A stretch of 64,000 nt of DNA from Bradyrhizobium ivorense (GCF_900696085.1 NZ_CAADFC020000020.1:1-64000), one strand, 5' to 3'. Positions 26,724-35,813 are shown, counted from the first letter of the stretch. Program-made: numbers and translations. The notes: generated by a model from the sequence alone, not told the origin.

Positions 26724-27257
26724 ATGTTCGACATCGGGTGGAGTGAACTGGTCGTCATCGCGGTCGTCGCGCTGATCGCCATCGGCCCGAAAGAGCTGCC
26801 GGGCGTGCTGCGCATGGTCGGGCAATGGATGGGCAAGGCCCGCAAGATGGCCGCCGAATTCCAGGGCCAGTTCCAGGAAGCCATGCGCGAGGCCGAGATG
26901 GCCGACCTCAAGAAGAGCTTTGACGAGGTCAAGGAAGCCGCCACCGGGATCACCAGCGGCAATGTCATGACCTCGCTGCAGAAGGACGTCAGCGACGCCC
27001 TGCAGATCGACAAGCCGGTCGATGCCCAGGTGGCGTCCGCGATCGACGCGCCGGTGACGTCAAGTGACGCACCGGTGACGTCAACCGATCCGTTGACACC
27101 GACGACGCCGGCCGCACCGACGCCGGAAACCTTCGTCGAGGCCGAGACCCACGCGGCGGCGGGTGAGCCGCTCGCGATCAGCAATGAGGTCAAGCCCGAG
27201 CCGCATGATGCGGCGCCGGCGGAGCCCCACGTGTTCAAGGACGCCAAAGCGTCATGA
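26724..27257 (+). CDS. tatB: Sec-independent protein translocase TatB
   Basis: A 177-residue TatB. The membrane helix is in MFDIGWSELVVIAVVALIAIGPKELPGVLR, with the characteristic glutamate in the helix and GPKELP hinge, followed by a long amphipathic helix. The C-terminal third is a Thr/Pro/Ala-rich tail with a short tandem DAPVTS repeat. It forms the Tat receptor with TatC. It overlaps tatC by 4 bp. Confidence 0.95.
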   Translation: MFDIGWSELVVIAVVALIAIGPKELPGVLRMVGQWMGKARKMAAEFQGQFQEAMREAEMADLKKSFDEVKEAATGITSGNVMTSLQKDVSDALQIDKPVDAQVASAIDAPVTSSDAPVTSTDPLTPTTPAAPTPETFVEAETHAAAGEPLAISNEVKPEPHDAAPAEPHVFKDAKAS

Positions 27258-28054
27258 GCGCCGAAGATATCGAGGCCAGCAAGGCCCCCTTGATGGACCA
27301 TTTGATCGAGCTGCGCTCGCGCCTGATCAAGGCGCTGCTCGGCTTCGGCGTGGCCTTCATCTTCTGCTTCTTCTTCGCCAAGCAGATCTACAACGTGCTG
27401 GTGTGGCCGTTCGTCTGGATCGCGGGGCCGGAGAACTCGAAGTTCATTTACACCGCGCTGCTGGAGTATTTCATCACCCAGCTCAAGCTCGCGCTGTTCG
27501 GCGCCGGCTTCATCTCGTTTCCGATCGTCGCGACCCAGATCTACAAGTTCGTCGCGCCGGGCCTCTACCGGCACGAGCGCAACGCCTTCCTGCCGTATCT
27601 GATCGCCACCCCGGTGTTCTTCGTGATGGGCGCCGCGCTGGTCTATTTCGTGGTGCTGCCGATGCTGGTGCGGTTCTCGCTCGGCATGCAGCAGTCCGGT
27701 GGCGCGGAGACCGCGCAGATCCAGTTGCTGCCCAAGGTCGGCGAGTATCTCTCGCTGATGATGTCGCTGATCTTCGCCTTCGGCATCGCCTTCCAGCTGC
27801 CGGTGATCCTGACGCTGCTCGGCCGCATCGGCATCGTTACGTCAAAAATGCTGCGCGAGAAGCGGCGCTATTTCATCGTCATCGCCTTCATCATCGCGGC
27901 CGTCCTGACGCCGCCCGACGTGCTGAGCCAGGCCTCGCTGGCGATCCCGCTGCTTGCGCTCTATGAGGGCGCCATCATCGCGGTGCGGATGGTGGAGAAG
28001 AAGGCCACGACCACGGCCGCCTCGTCGGGGTCGGCGACCAATCCGGCCGAGTAA
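27254..28054 (+). CDS. tatC: Sec-independent protein translocase TatC
   Basis: A six-helix membrane protein of 266 residues that recognises twin-arginine signals. Family segments are APLMDHLIELRSRLIKALLG at the N-terminus, LYRHERNAFLP in the first cytoplasmic loop region, and RRYFIVIAFIIAAVLTPPDVLSQ. It is translationally coupled to tatB. A Tat-type substrate candidate is encoded at 47174. Confidence 0.96.
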   Translation: MSAEDIEASKAPLMDHLIELRSRLIKALLGFGVAFIFCFFFAKQIYNVLVWPFVWIAGPENSKFIYTALLEYFITQLKLALFGAGFISFPIVATQIYKFVAPGLYRHERNAFLPYLIATPVFFVMGAALVYFVVLPMLVRFSLGMQQSGGAETAQIQLLPKVGEYLSLMMSLIFAFGIAFQLPVILTLLGRIGIVTSKMLREKRRYFIVIAFIIAAVLTPPDVLSQASLAIPLLALYEGAIIAVRMVEKKATTTAASSGSATNPAE

Positions 28055-28132
28055 CCCGTCTTCGCTGTTCCAAATTCGCCCCATTTCGGGTACTGGAAAC
28101 GGCCCTCAAGGCACGATCCTGAAAGTCCCGCC

Positions 28133-29464
28133 ATGCACGATATCAAAGCGATCCGCGACAACCCGACCGCCTTTGACGCCGGCCTAAAGCGCCGCGGTCT
28201 GGGCGCGCTGTCGCCGTCGCTGCTGGCGATCGACGAGAGGCGCCGGGTCGCGATCCTGGCCTCCGAGCAGGCCCAGGCGCGCCGCAACGCGGCCTCGAAG
28301 GAGATCGGCGACGCCAAGAAGGCCAAGGACGAGGCGCGCGCCGCCAAGCTGATGGCCGAGGTCGCCGAGCTCAAGACCACGATGCCGGAGCTCGAGATTG
28401 CGGCGAAGACGGCTGACGAGGAACTGACCCGGGAGCTGTCCTCAATTCCGAACCTGCCGCTCGACGAGGTGCCCGACGGCGCCGACGAGCACGGCAACGT
28501 CCAGCACCATGTGTTTGGCAAGCAGCGCGACTACGGCTTTGCGCCGAAGCTGCACGACGACCTCGGCACCGCGCTCGGCGACATGGATTTCGAGGCGGCG
28601 GCAAAACTGTCCGGCGCGCGCTTCGTGGTGCTGAAAAAGGGGCTCGCGCGTCTCGAGCGTGCGATCGGGCAGTTCATGCTCGATGTGCACACCGGCGAGC
28701 ACGGCTATACCGAGATCAATCCGCCGCTCCTGGTGCGCGACGCCGTGATGTTCGGCACCGGGCAATTGCCGAAGTTCGAGGACGACCAGTTCTGGGCGAT
28801 CAAGGGCGAATTGCTGGCAACGCCGAATGCCGATCTGCGCAGCGAGCGGCTCGGGCTGATCCCGACCGCCGAGGTCTCGCTGACCAATCTCGCGCGCGAA
28901 TCCATCCTAGATGAGAAGGAGCTGCCGATGCGGCTCACCGCGCTGACGCCGTGCTTTCGCGCCGAGGCAGGTGCGGCAGGGCGTGACACCCGCGGCATGA
29001 TCCGACAGCATCAATTTACAAAAGTCGAGCTGGTGTCGATCACGACGCCGGAAGCCAGCAAGGACGAGCTCGAGCGCATGCTGGCCTGCGCCGAGGAGGT
29101 GCTGCGCCGTCTCGACCTGCACTACCGCGTGATGACGCTGTGCGCCGGCGACATGGGATTCTCGGCGCAAAAGACCTACGACATCGAGGTGTGGATGCCG
29201 GGGCAGGGCGACGGCGGCGCCTATCGCGAGATCTCGAGCTGCTCGGTGTGCGGTGACTTCCAGGCCCGCCGCATGGACGCGCGCTATCGCGCGGGGGACG
29301 GCAAGCCACGCTTCGTGCATACGCTGAATGGTTCCGGCACGGCGGTCGGACGCGCGCTGATCGCTGTGATGGAGACCTATCAGCAGCAGGATGGTTCAAT
29401 CGCGGTGCCCGATGTGCTGCAGCCCTATATGGGCGGGCTCAAGGTCATCGAGCACGGCATGTAA
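28133..29464 (+). CDS. serS: Seryl-tRNA synthetase
   Basis: A class II synthetase of 443 residues. The N-terminal long coiled-coil arm (about 25-105) binds the tRNA variable arm. Motif 2 is at TPCFRAEAGAAGRDTRGMIRQHQF and motif 3 at GSGTAVGRALIAVMETYQ. The C-terminal LQPYMGG is typical. It lies 78 bp after tatC, and the next gene follows within 16 bp. Confidence 0.97.
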   Translation: MHDIKAIRDNPTAFDAGLKRRGLGALSPSLLAIDERRRVAILASEQAQARRNAASKEIGDAKKAKDEARAAKLMAEVAELKTTMPELEIAAKTADEELTRELSSIPNLPLDEVPDGADEHGNVQHHVFGKQRDYGFAPKLHDDLGTALGDMDFEAAAKLSGARFVVLKKGLARLERAIGQFMLDVHTGEHGYTEINPPLLVRDAVMFGTGQLPKFEDDQFWAIKGELLATPNADLRSERLGLIPTAEVSLTNLARESILDEKELPMRLTALTPCFRAEAGAAGRDTRGMIRQHQFTKVELVSITTPEASKDELERMLACAEEVLRRLDLHYRVMTLCAGDMGFSAQKTYDIEVWMPGQGDGGAYREISSCSVCGDFQARRMDARYRAGDGKPRFVHTLNGSGTAVGRALIAVMETYQQQDGSIAVPDVLQPYMGGLKVIEHGM

Positions 29465-29479
29465 GGGGGAGCCAGTGTG

Positions 29480-30532
29480 ATGCCACTGCACCGTGACATC
29501 CACTGGCTTGGTCGCCAATGGGCCGTGACCGGCCACGGGCTGCAGCTGATCAATCAGAAGCAGATGGGCTATTACGACATCGAGGTCGCGCGGCTCTGGG
29601 AGCCCGGCGTGATCGAGGCGATGCAGTCGAAGGCCTGGATCAACCGCGCCGACTTCGACAAGGCGGTCGAGGTTGCGCGCGGCAAGTTCGCCCATACGGC
29701 GCCGGCCGATTATCAACCGGCGGTCGCGCCAGCCGTTGCGCCGATGCCGCCCGCCGCACCGCCCGTGACGCGGGCGCCGGCCGAGCTGCCAACCGGGCCT
29801 TCGCTTGAGGAGCTGCTCGCCAAGCTGAAGGCGAGGTCGGCGGCTTCAGCGCCAGCCGCGCAGCCGGCGGATGCGCGCGTCGCCGCGCCGCCTGAGGCGG
29901 AGCGGTCCAATCCCATGTCAGAGCTTCTGGAGCCGGAGCTTTCCAAGCCGGAGCTTGCGAAGCCTGAGCGTGCCGCGTCTGAACCTGCGCATGATCCAAA
30001 GTCCGAACTCGGCCAAACCGAGCGGCCGAGGCTCGAACCGACCGAACCTCAATCTGCCAGACCCGAACCTGCCAACGCCGAGCTTCGCCCCATCGTGCAG
30101 GCCAAGCCCGAGCCGCCGAAGCCCGAGTTGCCGAAGCCTGAGGCTGCCGAGTCTGAGGCTGCCGAGTCTGAACCCGCCAAATTGCACAAGCTCACGCTTC
30201 GTCCGTTTGCGGAGGTCGGGCTCGAGCCCAAAGCCGAACCTTCGAAGGCTGAACCGTCCGAGGCTGAACCGTCCAAGGTCGAGCCGTCCAAGCCCGAGCC
30301 ATCGCAGCCCAAGCCGCGGCAGGCTGAATCTCCGAAGTCCGAACAGCCCCAAACCGCAGCGGCCGAAGCCAACTCGCGCAGGCCGGTGCCGATTCCGATC
30401 CGGATCGTTCGGCCGCCGGGGCCGCCCAAGCCGATTTTGCCGGTGTTCAGCCGGAAAATCGCCGGCAGCGCCCGGTTTGTCAGCCCATGGCGCGCGCGCT
30501 GGATTTCACCGGGTTTGCCTCCGCGGCCCTAG
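29480..30532 (+). CDS. Hypothetical protein with Pro/Glu/Lys-rich repeats
   Basis: Not recognised. The 350 residues start at ATG 29480, with AAGGGGGAG 8 bp upstream. Residues 1-75 look like a compact domain (GRQWAVTGHGLQLINQKQMGYY through WINRADFDKAVEVA). Residues about 100-290 are low-complexity repeats of the form KPE/SEP/AEP, strongly acidic and extended. The C-terminus is short, basic and aromatic (RKIAGSARFVSPWRARW). No signal peptide or membrane segment was seen. It lies between serS and surE and is probably co-transcribed with them. Confidence 0.75.
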   Translation: MPLHRDIHWLGRQWAVTGHGLQLINQKQMGYYDIEVARLWEPGVIEAMQSKAWINRADFDKAVEVARGKFAHTAPADYQPAVAPAVAPMPPAAPPVTRAPAELPTGPSLEELLAKLKARSAASAPAAQPADARVAAPPEAERSNPMSELLEPELSKPELAKPERAASEPAHDPKSELGQTERPRLEPTEPQSARPEPANAELRPIVQAKPEPPKPELPKPEAAESEAAESEPAKLHKLTLRPFAEVGLEPKAEPSKAEPSEAEPSKVEPSKPEPSQPKPRQAESPKSEQPQTAAAEANSRRPVPIPIRIVRPPGPPKPILPVFSRKIAGSARFVSPWRARWISPGLPPRP

Positions 30533-30598
30533 CCGGTTAAGACGACCGCCAGGTTGAAGAAACCCGCGTCGAATCAGAACAAAAAGGCACGTTGACGG

Positions 30599-31366
30599 AT
30601 GCGAATTCTCTGCACCAATGACGACGGCATCCACGCGCCCGGCCTGCAAGTGGTCGAGCAGATCGCGCGGGCCTTGTCCGATGACGTCTGGATCGTCGCG
30701 CCCGAGCTCGATCAGTCCGGCGTCTCGCACTCGCTGTCGCTGAACGATCCGCTGCGCCTGCGCGAAGTCAGTCCGCGTCATTTCGCGGTGCGCGGCACGC
30801 CGACCGACTGTGTGATCATGGGTGCGCGCCACATTCTCGGCGACAAGCTGCCCGATCTGGTGCTGAGCGGCGTCAACAAGGGCCGCAACGTCGCCGAGGA
30901 CGTGGTCTATTCCGGCACCATCGCCGGCGCGCTGGAAGGCACCATTCTGGGCTTTCCGTCGTTCGCGCTGTCGCAGGAGTTTTCCATCGACACGCGCAAT
31001 GCGCCGCTGTGGGAGACGGCGCTGAAATTCGGACCCGACATCATCCGCAAGGTCATCGATGCCGGCGTCCCCAGGAATACTGTCGTCAACGTCAACTTCC
31101 CGTCCTGCATGCCCGATGACGTCAAGGGCATCAGGATCACGCGGCAGGGCAAGCGCAATCAGGGTTTTCTGAAGATCGACCGCCGTCACGACGGGCGCGG
31201 CAATCCGTATTTCTGGATCGGCTTCGAGCGCGCCGCGATGATGGATACGCCGGCCGAAGGCACCGATCTGGCCGCGCTTGCCGCGCGCTACGTCTCGGTG
31301 ACCCCGCTGCGGCTCGACCGCACCGATGAGGCGTTTTCGGAAGCGCTGGCCGCGACGTTGAAGTGA
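30599..31366 (+). CDS. surE: 5'-nucleotidase SurE
   Basis: A metal-dependent nucleoside-monophosphate phosphatase, 255 residues. The metal site is in the N-terminal MRILCTNDDGIHAPGL (adjacent aspartates), with SGVSHSLSL and VLSGVNKGRNVAEDVVYSGT also conserved. In many proteobacteria surE is followed directly by pcm and nlpD. Here about 0.9 kb, holding a repeat and a response regulator, separates surE from pcm. Confidence 0.96.
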   Translation: MRILCTNDDGIHAPGLQVVEQIARALSDDVWIVAPELDQSGVSHSLSLNDPLRLREVSPRHFAVRGTPTDCVIMGARHILGDKLPDLVLSGVNKGRNVAEDVVYSGTIAGALEGTILGFPSFALSQEFSIDTRNAPLWETALKFGPDIIRKVIDAGVPRNTVVNVNFPSCMPDDVKGIRITRQGKRNQGFLKIDRRHDGRGNPYFWIGFERAAMMDTPAEGTDLAALAARYVSVTPLRLDRTDEAFSEALAATLK

Positions 31367-31371
31367 CCTTG

Positions 31372-31476
31372 TAGCCCGGATGCAGTTTCGTAGCCTGGAT
31401 GAGCGCAGCGATATCCGGGGGCCGCCATCTCCGCCGATAGACCTTCCCGGATGTCGCTCCGCTCATCCGGGCTACG
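31372..31476. repeat. Intergenic palindromic repeat (family C), copy 1
   Basis: Begins TAGCCCGGATG and ends CTCATCCGGGCTACG, with a second inner pair GATATCCGGG / CCCGGATGTCGC. It lies just after surE, with further copies at 57270-57340 and 57805-57890. On either strand it could form a strong hairpin and may act as the surE terminator. Confidence 0.75.
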
Positions 31477-31492
31477 GCTCCGAGTTTTGCGG

Positions 31493-31870
31493 TTAGACCG
31501 GTGCGCCCTTCATGGCGTTGAAGATCACCTGCGCCAACGTCTCCAGCTGGAAGGGCTTTTGCAGCGCCGGGCGGTCGCGATATTCCGGCGGCAGGCCGGA
31601 CGAGCCATAGCCGGTCGCGAAAATAAAGGGGCGGTTGCGGGCGTTGATCAGCTCGGCGACCGGGGTGATCACCTTGCCGTTGACGTTGACGTCGAGGATC
31701 GCGAGGTCGAATTCGGTGGATTGCGCAAGCTTGACCGCTTCGCCGATCTCGCCAGCCTCGGCTGCAACGCTATGGCCGAGTTCTTCCAGCATATCGGCGA
31801 CCATCATCCGGATCATGACCTCGTCCTCAACGAGGAAAACTGAACAGCCCGCCGGCCGTGTCGCTGTCAT
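31493..31870 (-). CDS. Stand-alone response regulator receiver protein
   Basis: A single CheY-like receiver domain of 125 residues, starting at ATG 31870. The acidic pocket is in VFLVEDEVMIRMM, the phospho-acceptor aspartate in DLAILDVNVNG, the switch threonine in FIFATGYG, and the lysine in ALQKPFQ. There is no output domain. It is antisense to the flanking surE and pcm genes, with no kinase nearby, so the partner is unknown. The 'FATGYG' and 'LQKPF' wording is typical of a rhizobial single-domain regulator group. Confidence 0.88.
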   Translation of the reverse strand: MTATRPAGCSVFLVEDEVMIRMMVADMLEELGHSVAAEAGEIGEAVKLAQSTEFDLAILDVNVNGKVITPVAELINARNRPFIFATGYGSSGLPPEYRDRPALQKPFQLETLAQVIFNAMKGAPV

Positions 31871-32253
31871 GATGGAATCCTTGCCCGTCGCTGAACCAAG
31901 CTCGCAAATAACATCAAGAGGCGCAATGCAAACGTTCGGGAATTGCCGCATTTTGCAGCGCGCAACCGCGAATCGTTCTATGGCGTTGTTGGCCTTGTCG
32001 AGCGCGTTGGAAGAGGCTCGGCACTGGTGGCCGGGACGTCTTCACTCGAACTGCCCGGTCTCAGTCATACCGGGGCTTCATTGCGCGTCACTGCGGCTCC
32101 ATATGGGGAGCAGTCACCGCGATGCCAACCGGAGATCGGGAGCTGGTTCCTGATCCGGAACAGCGGCGACGGGAAAGTTTTCCTTAACGCGGCATTTCGA
32201 ATTTCGATGGCATCTAGAGCGGGCCGCATTGCCACCCCGCGACGTTGACGAGC
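31871..32253. other. Intergenic region between response regulator and pcm
   Basis: A 383-bp gap of mixed composition between divergently transcribed genes. It must contain both promoters. No gene, hairpin or named repeat was recognised. Confidence 0.4.
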
Positions 32254-32904
32254 ATGGCCGTGACCTTAGACCCGCCCGAGAAGATGATGTTTCAGCTCAC
32301 CCTGCGGCGGCGTGGGATCAGCGACCAGGCGGTGCTGCGGGCCATGGAAGAGGTGCCGCGCGAAGTCTTCGTCGAGGCGCGCGACCGCGACGATGCCTAT
32401 CGCGACAGCGCGCTTGCGATCGCCTGCGGCCAGACCATCAGCCAGCCGTTTGTGGTGGCCTACATGACCGAGCAGCTGCAGCTGCAGAAGACCCACCGTG
32501 TGCTGGAGATCGGCACCGGATCGGGCTACCAGGCGGCGATCCTGTCCCGGCTGTGCAAGCAGGTGCTGACCATCGAGCGCTACCGCACCCTAGCCGACGG
32601 CGCCCGCCAGCGGCTGGAGAAGCTCGGCTACTACAACGTCGAGGTGCTGCTCGGCGACGGATTTGACGTCCCGGCCGGCGCCGGCGATTTCGACCGCATC
32701 ATCGTCACCGCGGCGATGGAGCAGGTCCCCGACAAGCTCGCGGAACGGCTGGAGGTGGGCGGCATCTTGATCGCCCCGGTCGGGCCGCATCAGGGCACCC
32801 AGACCCTGGTCCGGATGGTGCGGACCGCGACCGGCTTCGACCGCAAGGAATTGGTCGACGTGCGCTTTGTGCCGGCGCTGCCGGGAATTGCGCGCGAGCT
32901 CTAG
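32254..32904 (+). CDS. pcm: Protein-L-isoaspartate O-methyltransferase
   Basis: Methylates L-isoaspartyl residues to start repair of aged proteins, 216 residues. The start at ATG 32254 (MAVTLDPPEK) was preferred over an upstream TTG. The SAM-binding motif is VLEIGTGSGYQAAILS. The YRDSALAIACGQTISQPFVVAYM segment near the active site and the RIIVTAAMEQVP motif are conserved. The following nlpD-like gene completes the pcm-nlpD pair. Confidence 0.95.
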   Translation: MAVTLDPPEKMMFQLTLRRRGISDQAVLRAMEEVPREVFVEARDRDDAYRDSALAIACGQTISQPFVVAYMTEQLQLQKTHRVLEIGTGSGYQAAILSRLCKQVLTIERYRTLADGARQRLEKLGYYNVEVLLGDGFDVPAGAGDFDRIIVTAAMEQVPDKLAERLEVGGILIAPVGPHQGTQTLVRMVRTATGFDRKELVDVRFVPALPGIAREL

Positions 32905-33014
32905 AAACCGCGGATTGCCGCTTGCCGCCAACGCCTTATTCGCAGGCTTAAGCGGTTGTTTACTCGGTACGTGTTTACTCAAAACAGTCTTTTGTTGCGT
33001 ACGAGTGAGTAACC

Positions 33015-34385
33015 ATGTCTGGGGTTGTCGAGTTGCTTCGCTCGCGTCGCGTGCCGCAGGTCGCGGTGCTGGCGCTGATGTCCGTGGCTTTTGCCGGTTG
33101 CAGCGCCGACATGTCGTCGCGCTTCTCGCAAAACTCATACTCGCAAAATCCGTTCGCCTTCGATCCGCAGCCGACCGGCGCGGTGCAGCAGCAACCGCCG
33201 CGCGAGCTGCCGCAATATTCGAGGCCGCAGTCGCCGCAATACTCGCAGTACCAGTCGCAGCCCTTGCCGCCGCCGGTCGCGGCGGCGCCGCAGTCTTATC
33301 CGGTGTCCGGTAGTGGCACTGGCGTTTCCGGAGGAGGGCGCGGGCTTTCGTCCTACACGCCGCCCCCGGCGCGTCCGCAGATCGAATCCACCGGCACCGT
33401 GCCGCGTTCGGTCGCGGCGGCCCATGCCGGGCACGGTAACGGCACCACCATCATCGTCGGCACCAGCGATACGCTGGAGGTGCTGGCGAAGCGCTACAAC
33501 GTCTCGAGCGCCGAGATCCTGCGCGCCAACGGCTACAAGGGTCCGCGCGCGCTGTCGCCCGGCCAGCAGCTGATCATTCCGCGCCCGGGCGCAACCGCTG
33601 CCGCGCCCGCGGTGGCCGCCAAACCGGCTGCCGTCGCGGCGGCGCCTGCCGGCGTCCACTATGTCAACCGCGGTGACACGCTGCACAGCATCGCCCGCCA
33701 GCACCACATCCCGGTCGCCGAGCTCGCCCGCGCCAACAATTTCGACGCGTCGGCCCGGCTTAGCCCGGGCATGAAGCTGGTCGTGCCCGGCGCCAAGACC
33801 ACGGCGGTTGCGCCCGCGGCCCCCGCCGTTGCGACCGCGCCGGTTGCCGCTGCGCCGGCACCGGCCCTCGGCGCCCCGAAGGTGGTCGCGACCGCGCTGC
33901 CGCAGCAAAGCGCACGGCTGGCGCAGCCGACCGCAAATGTCGAAGCGCCGCCTGCCGCTGCGGAAACGCCTGTTGTCACCAAGTCCAGCGAGGCGACCGG
34001 CGCACTGCCGACCTTCCGCTGGCCGGTGCGCGGCAAGGTCATCACCGCCTACGGCTCCAAGACCAACGGCAAGGTCAATGACGGCATCAACGTCGCGGTG
34101 CCCGAGGGCACGCCGGTGAAGGCCGCCGAAGACGGCGTCGTCGCCTATTCGGGCAACGAGCTGAAGGGCTACGGCAACCTCGTGCTGGTCCGCCACTCCA
34201 ACGGCTACGTTACCGCCTACGCCCATGCCAGCGAGATCATGGTGAAGCGCGGCGACACCATCAAGCGCGGTCAGGTGATCGCCAAGTCCGGTCAATCGGG
34301 CGAGGTGGGCTCGCCGCAGCTGCACTTCGAGATCCGCAAGGGCTCGTCGCCGGTCGACCCGCTCCAGTTCCTCAACGGCGCGTAA
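33015..34385 (+). CDS. NlpD-like lipoprotein: two LysM domains plus degenerate M23 domain
   Basis: A 456-residue envelope protein. The signal has a lipobox (SVAFAGC, lipidation at the cysteine near residue 34). A Gln/Pro-rich stretch precedes two LysM peptidoglycan-binding domains (about 145-195 and 220-265), an Ala/Pro linker, and a C-terminal LytM/M23 domain (about 335-455). Two zinc-ligand histidines of active M23 peptidases are replaced: the first site reads VNDGINVAV, and SPQLHFEIR lacks the first His of HxH. It is therefore probably an amidase activator like NlpD/EnvC rather than a hydrolase. A terminator follows. Confidence 0.9.
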   Translation: MSGVVELLRSRRVPQVAVLALMSVAFAGCSADMSSRFSQNSYSQNPFAFDPQPTGAVQQQPPRELPQYSRPQSPQYSQYQSQPLPPPVAAAPQSYPVSGSGTGVSGGGRGLSSYTPPPARPQIESTGTVPRSVAAAHAGHGNGTTIIVGTSDTLEVLAKRYNVSSAEILRANGYKGPRALSPGQQLIIPRPGATAAAPAVAAKPAAVAAAPAGVHYVNRGDTLHSIARQHHIPVAELARANNFDASARLSPGMKLVVPGAKTTAVAPAAPAVATAPVAAAPAPALGAPKVVATALPQQSARLAQPTANVEAPPAAAETPVVTKSSEATGALPTFRWPVRGKVITAYGSKTNGKVNDGINVAVPEGTPVKAAEDGVVAYSGNELKGYGNLVLVRHSNGYVTAYAHASEIMVKRGDTIKRGQVIAKSGQSGEVGSPQLHFEIRKGSSPVDPLQFLNGA

Positions 34386-34420
34386 GCCACGCGCCGGACT
34401 TCCAAAGCTCACGACAAAGG

Positions 34421-34455
34421 CAACGGGGGTGGCGCAAGCCTCCCCCGTTTTGTCT
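34421..34455 (+). terminator. Rho-independent terminator after the nlpD-like gene
   Basis: Stem AACGGGGG (34422-34429) with CCCCCGTT (34442-34449), loop of 12 bases, followed by TTGTCTT. Well placed 37 bp after the stop. Confidence 0.75.
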
Positions 34456-34504
34456 TGCTCGCACCACTCATACTGTCATCGCCTAGCTGCAGCGCCACGG
34501 CGGC

Positions 34505-34609
34505 TGTCATCGCCCGGCCTTGACCGGGCGATCCAGTATTCCAGAGACAGTGGTGATTGATCGAGAGGCCGCGGCGTACTGGGTCCCCCGGTCAAGCCGG
34601 GGGACGACA
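34505..34609. repeat. Intergenic palindromic repeat (family B), copy 2
   Basis: Starts TGTCATCGCCCGG and ends CCGGGGGACGACAG, with CGATCCAGTATTCC and GTACTGGGTCCCCC inner halves. It lies between two convergent genes and occurs alone, without the rest of the composite unit seen at 8166 and 52802. Confidence 0.8.
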
Positions 34610-34634
34610 GCGGCGTGCGTTGAAAAATCCGCGG

Positions 34635-35612
34635 CTACTTCGTGCTCAATCGCACGCCCAGCCGTCCCGCCAATTCCTGGGTGAACTGCCAGGCGACGCG
34701 GCCGGAGCGCGAGCCGCGGGTGGTCGACCATTCCAGCGCCTCGCGCTCCAGCTCCTCGTCGGCGATCTTGATGCCGAAGTGGTCGCAATAGCCCTTCACC
34801 ATGGCGAGATACTCGTCCTGGCTGCAGCGGTGGAAGCCGAGCCAGAGGCCGAAGCGGTCGGACAGCGACACCTTCTCCTCGACCGCTTCGCCCGGATTGA
34901 TCGCGGTCGAGCGTTCGTTCTCGATCATCTCGCGCGCGAGCAGGTGCCGCCGATTCGAGGTCGCGTACAGGATGACGTTGTCGGGACGGCCCTCGATGCC
35001 GCCTTCCAGCACCGCCTTCAGCGACTTGTAGGAGGCGTCGTTGCCGTCGAAGGAGAGGTCGTCGCAGAACACGATGAAGCGGAACGACGAGGAGCGCAAA
35101 AGCTCCATCAGGCCGGGCAGGCTCTCGATGTCCTCGCGGTGGATCTCGATCAGCTTCAACCGGTCGGCCGGCTTGCGGTCGAGATTGAGGCTGGCATGCG
35201 CGGCCTTCACCAGCGACGACTTGCCCATGCCGCGCGCGCCCCAGAGCAGCGCGTTGTTGGCGGGAAAGCCGTTGGCGAAGCGCTCGGTGTTCTCCATCAG
35301 GATGTCGCGCATCCGGTCGACGCCCTTGAGCAGGCCGATCTCGACGCGGCTGACGCGCGGCACCGGGGTGAGGCGGCCATCGGGATGCCAGACGAAGGCG
35401 TCCGCGTCGGCGAACGGCTCGCCCAGCTCCGGGTCGAGCTCCGGGGAGGCGGCCGCGAGCAGTATGGCGATGCTCTCGAGGGCCGTGGCAATCCGCTCGG
35501 CGGTCGTGCCATCGAAGGCCGTTTCCGGGCGTTTTGTCGCGGCTTTTACCGGCGTCCTGGCGGCGGCTTTGGACGTGGTTTTGCTGGCTGTTTTGTTGGC
35601 TTTTTTCGGCAT
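34635..35612 (-). CDS. AAA+ ATPase of the DUF815 family
   Basis: A 325-residue ATPase, starting at ATG 35612 (MPKKANKTAS). A Lys/Ala/Thr-rich basic N-terminus (about 1-30) precedes the ATPase core. The Walker A motif is NALLWGARGMGKSSLVKA, Walker B is FIVFCDDLSFD, and sensor-like segments include VILYATSNRRHLL. The C-terminal part has the family SDRFGLWLGFHRCSQDEYL segment. The function of DUF815 proteins is not well defined. The gene is divergent from yajC-secDF. Confidence 0.88.
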   Translation of the reverse strand: MPKKANKTASKTTSKAAARTPVKAATKRPETAFDGTTAERIATALESIAILLAAASPELDPELGEPFADADAFVWHPDGRLTPVPRVSRVEIGLLKGVDRMRDILMENTERFANGFPANNALLWGARGMGKSSLVKAAHASLNLDRKPADRLKLIEIHREDIESLPGLMELLRSSSFRFIVFCDDLSFDGNDASYKSLKAVLEGGIEGRPDNVILYATSNRRHLLAREMIENERSTAINPGEAVEEKVSLSDRFGLWLGFHRCSQDEYLAMVKGYCDHFGIKIADEELEREALEWSTTRGSRSGRVAWQFTQELAGRLGVRLSTK

Positions 35613-35689
35613 TTTTCCAGTTCCTGACGGCGCAGCCTTATCGGGCTGGCGCCGCTCCCGCAAGCGGCCTAAATGGAAGGCTGTTAACG

Positions 35690-35717
35690 TTGCAATTGGG
35701 ACCGCGGCCGCTATAGT
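35690..35717 (+). promoter_or_regulatory. Candidate sigma-70 promoter for yajC-secD-secF
   Basis: TTGCAA (35690-35695), a 16-bp spacer, then TATAGT (35712-35717), about 97 bp before the yajC ATG in the 201-bp divergent gap. Confidence 0.45.
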
Positions 35718-35813
35718 CCGCGCGAATTTGTCCGGACCGCCATACCGCCCAGGGACTTCAAGGGACTGGAGGGCGATGCCGGTCCTTTCCCGTCTTATCC
35801 GAGGATCGTCCGA

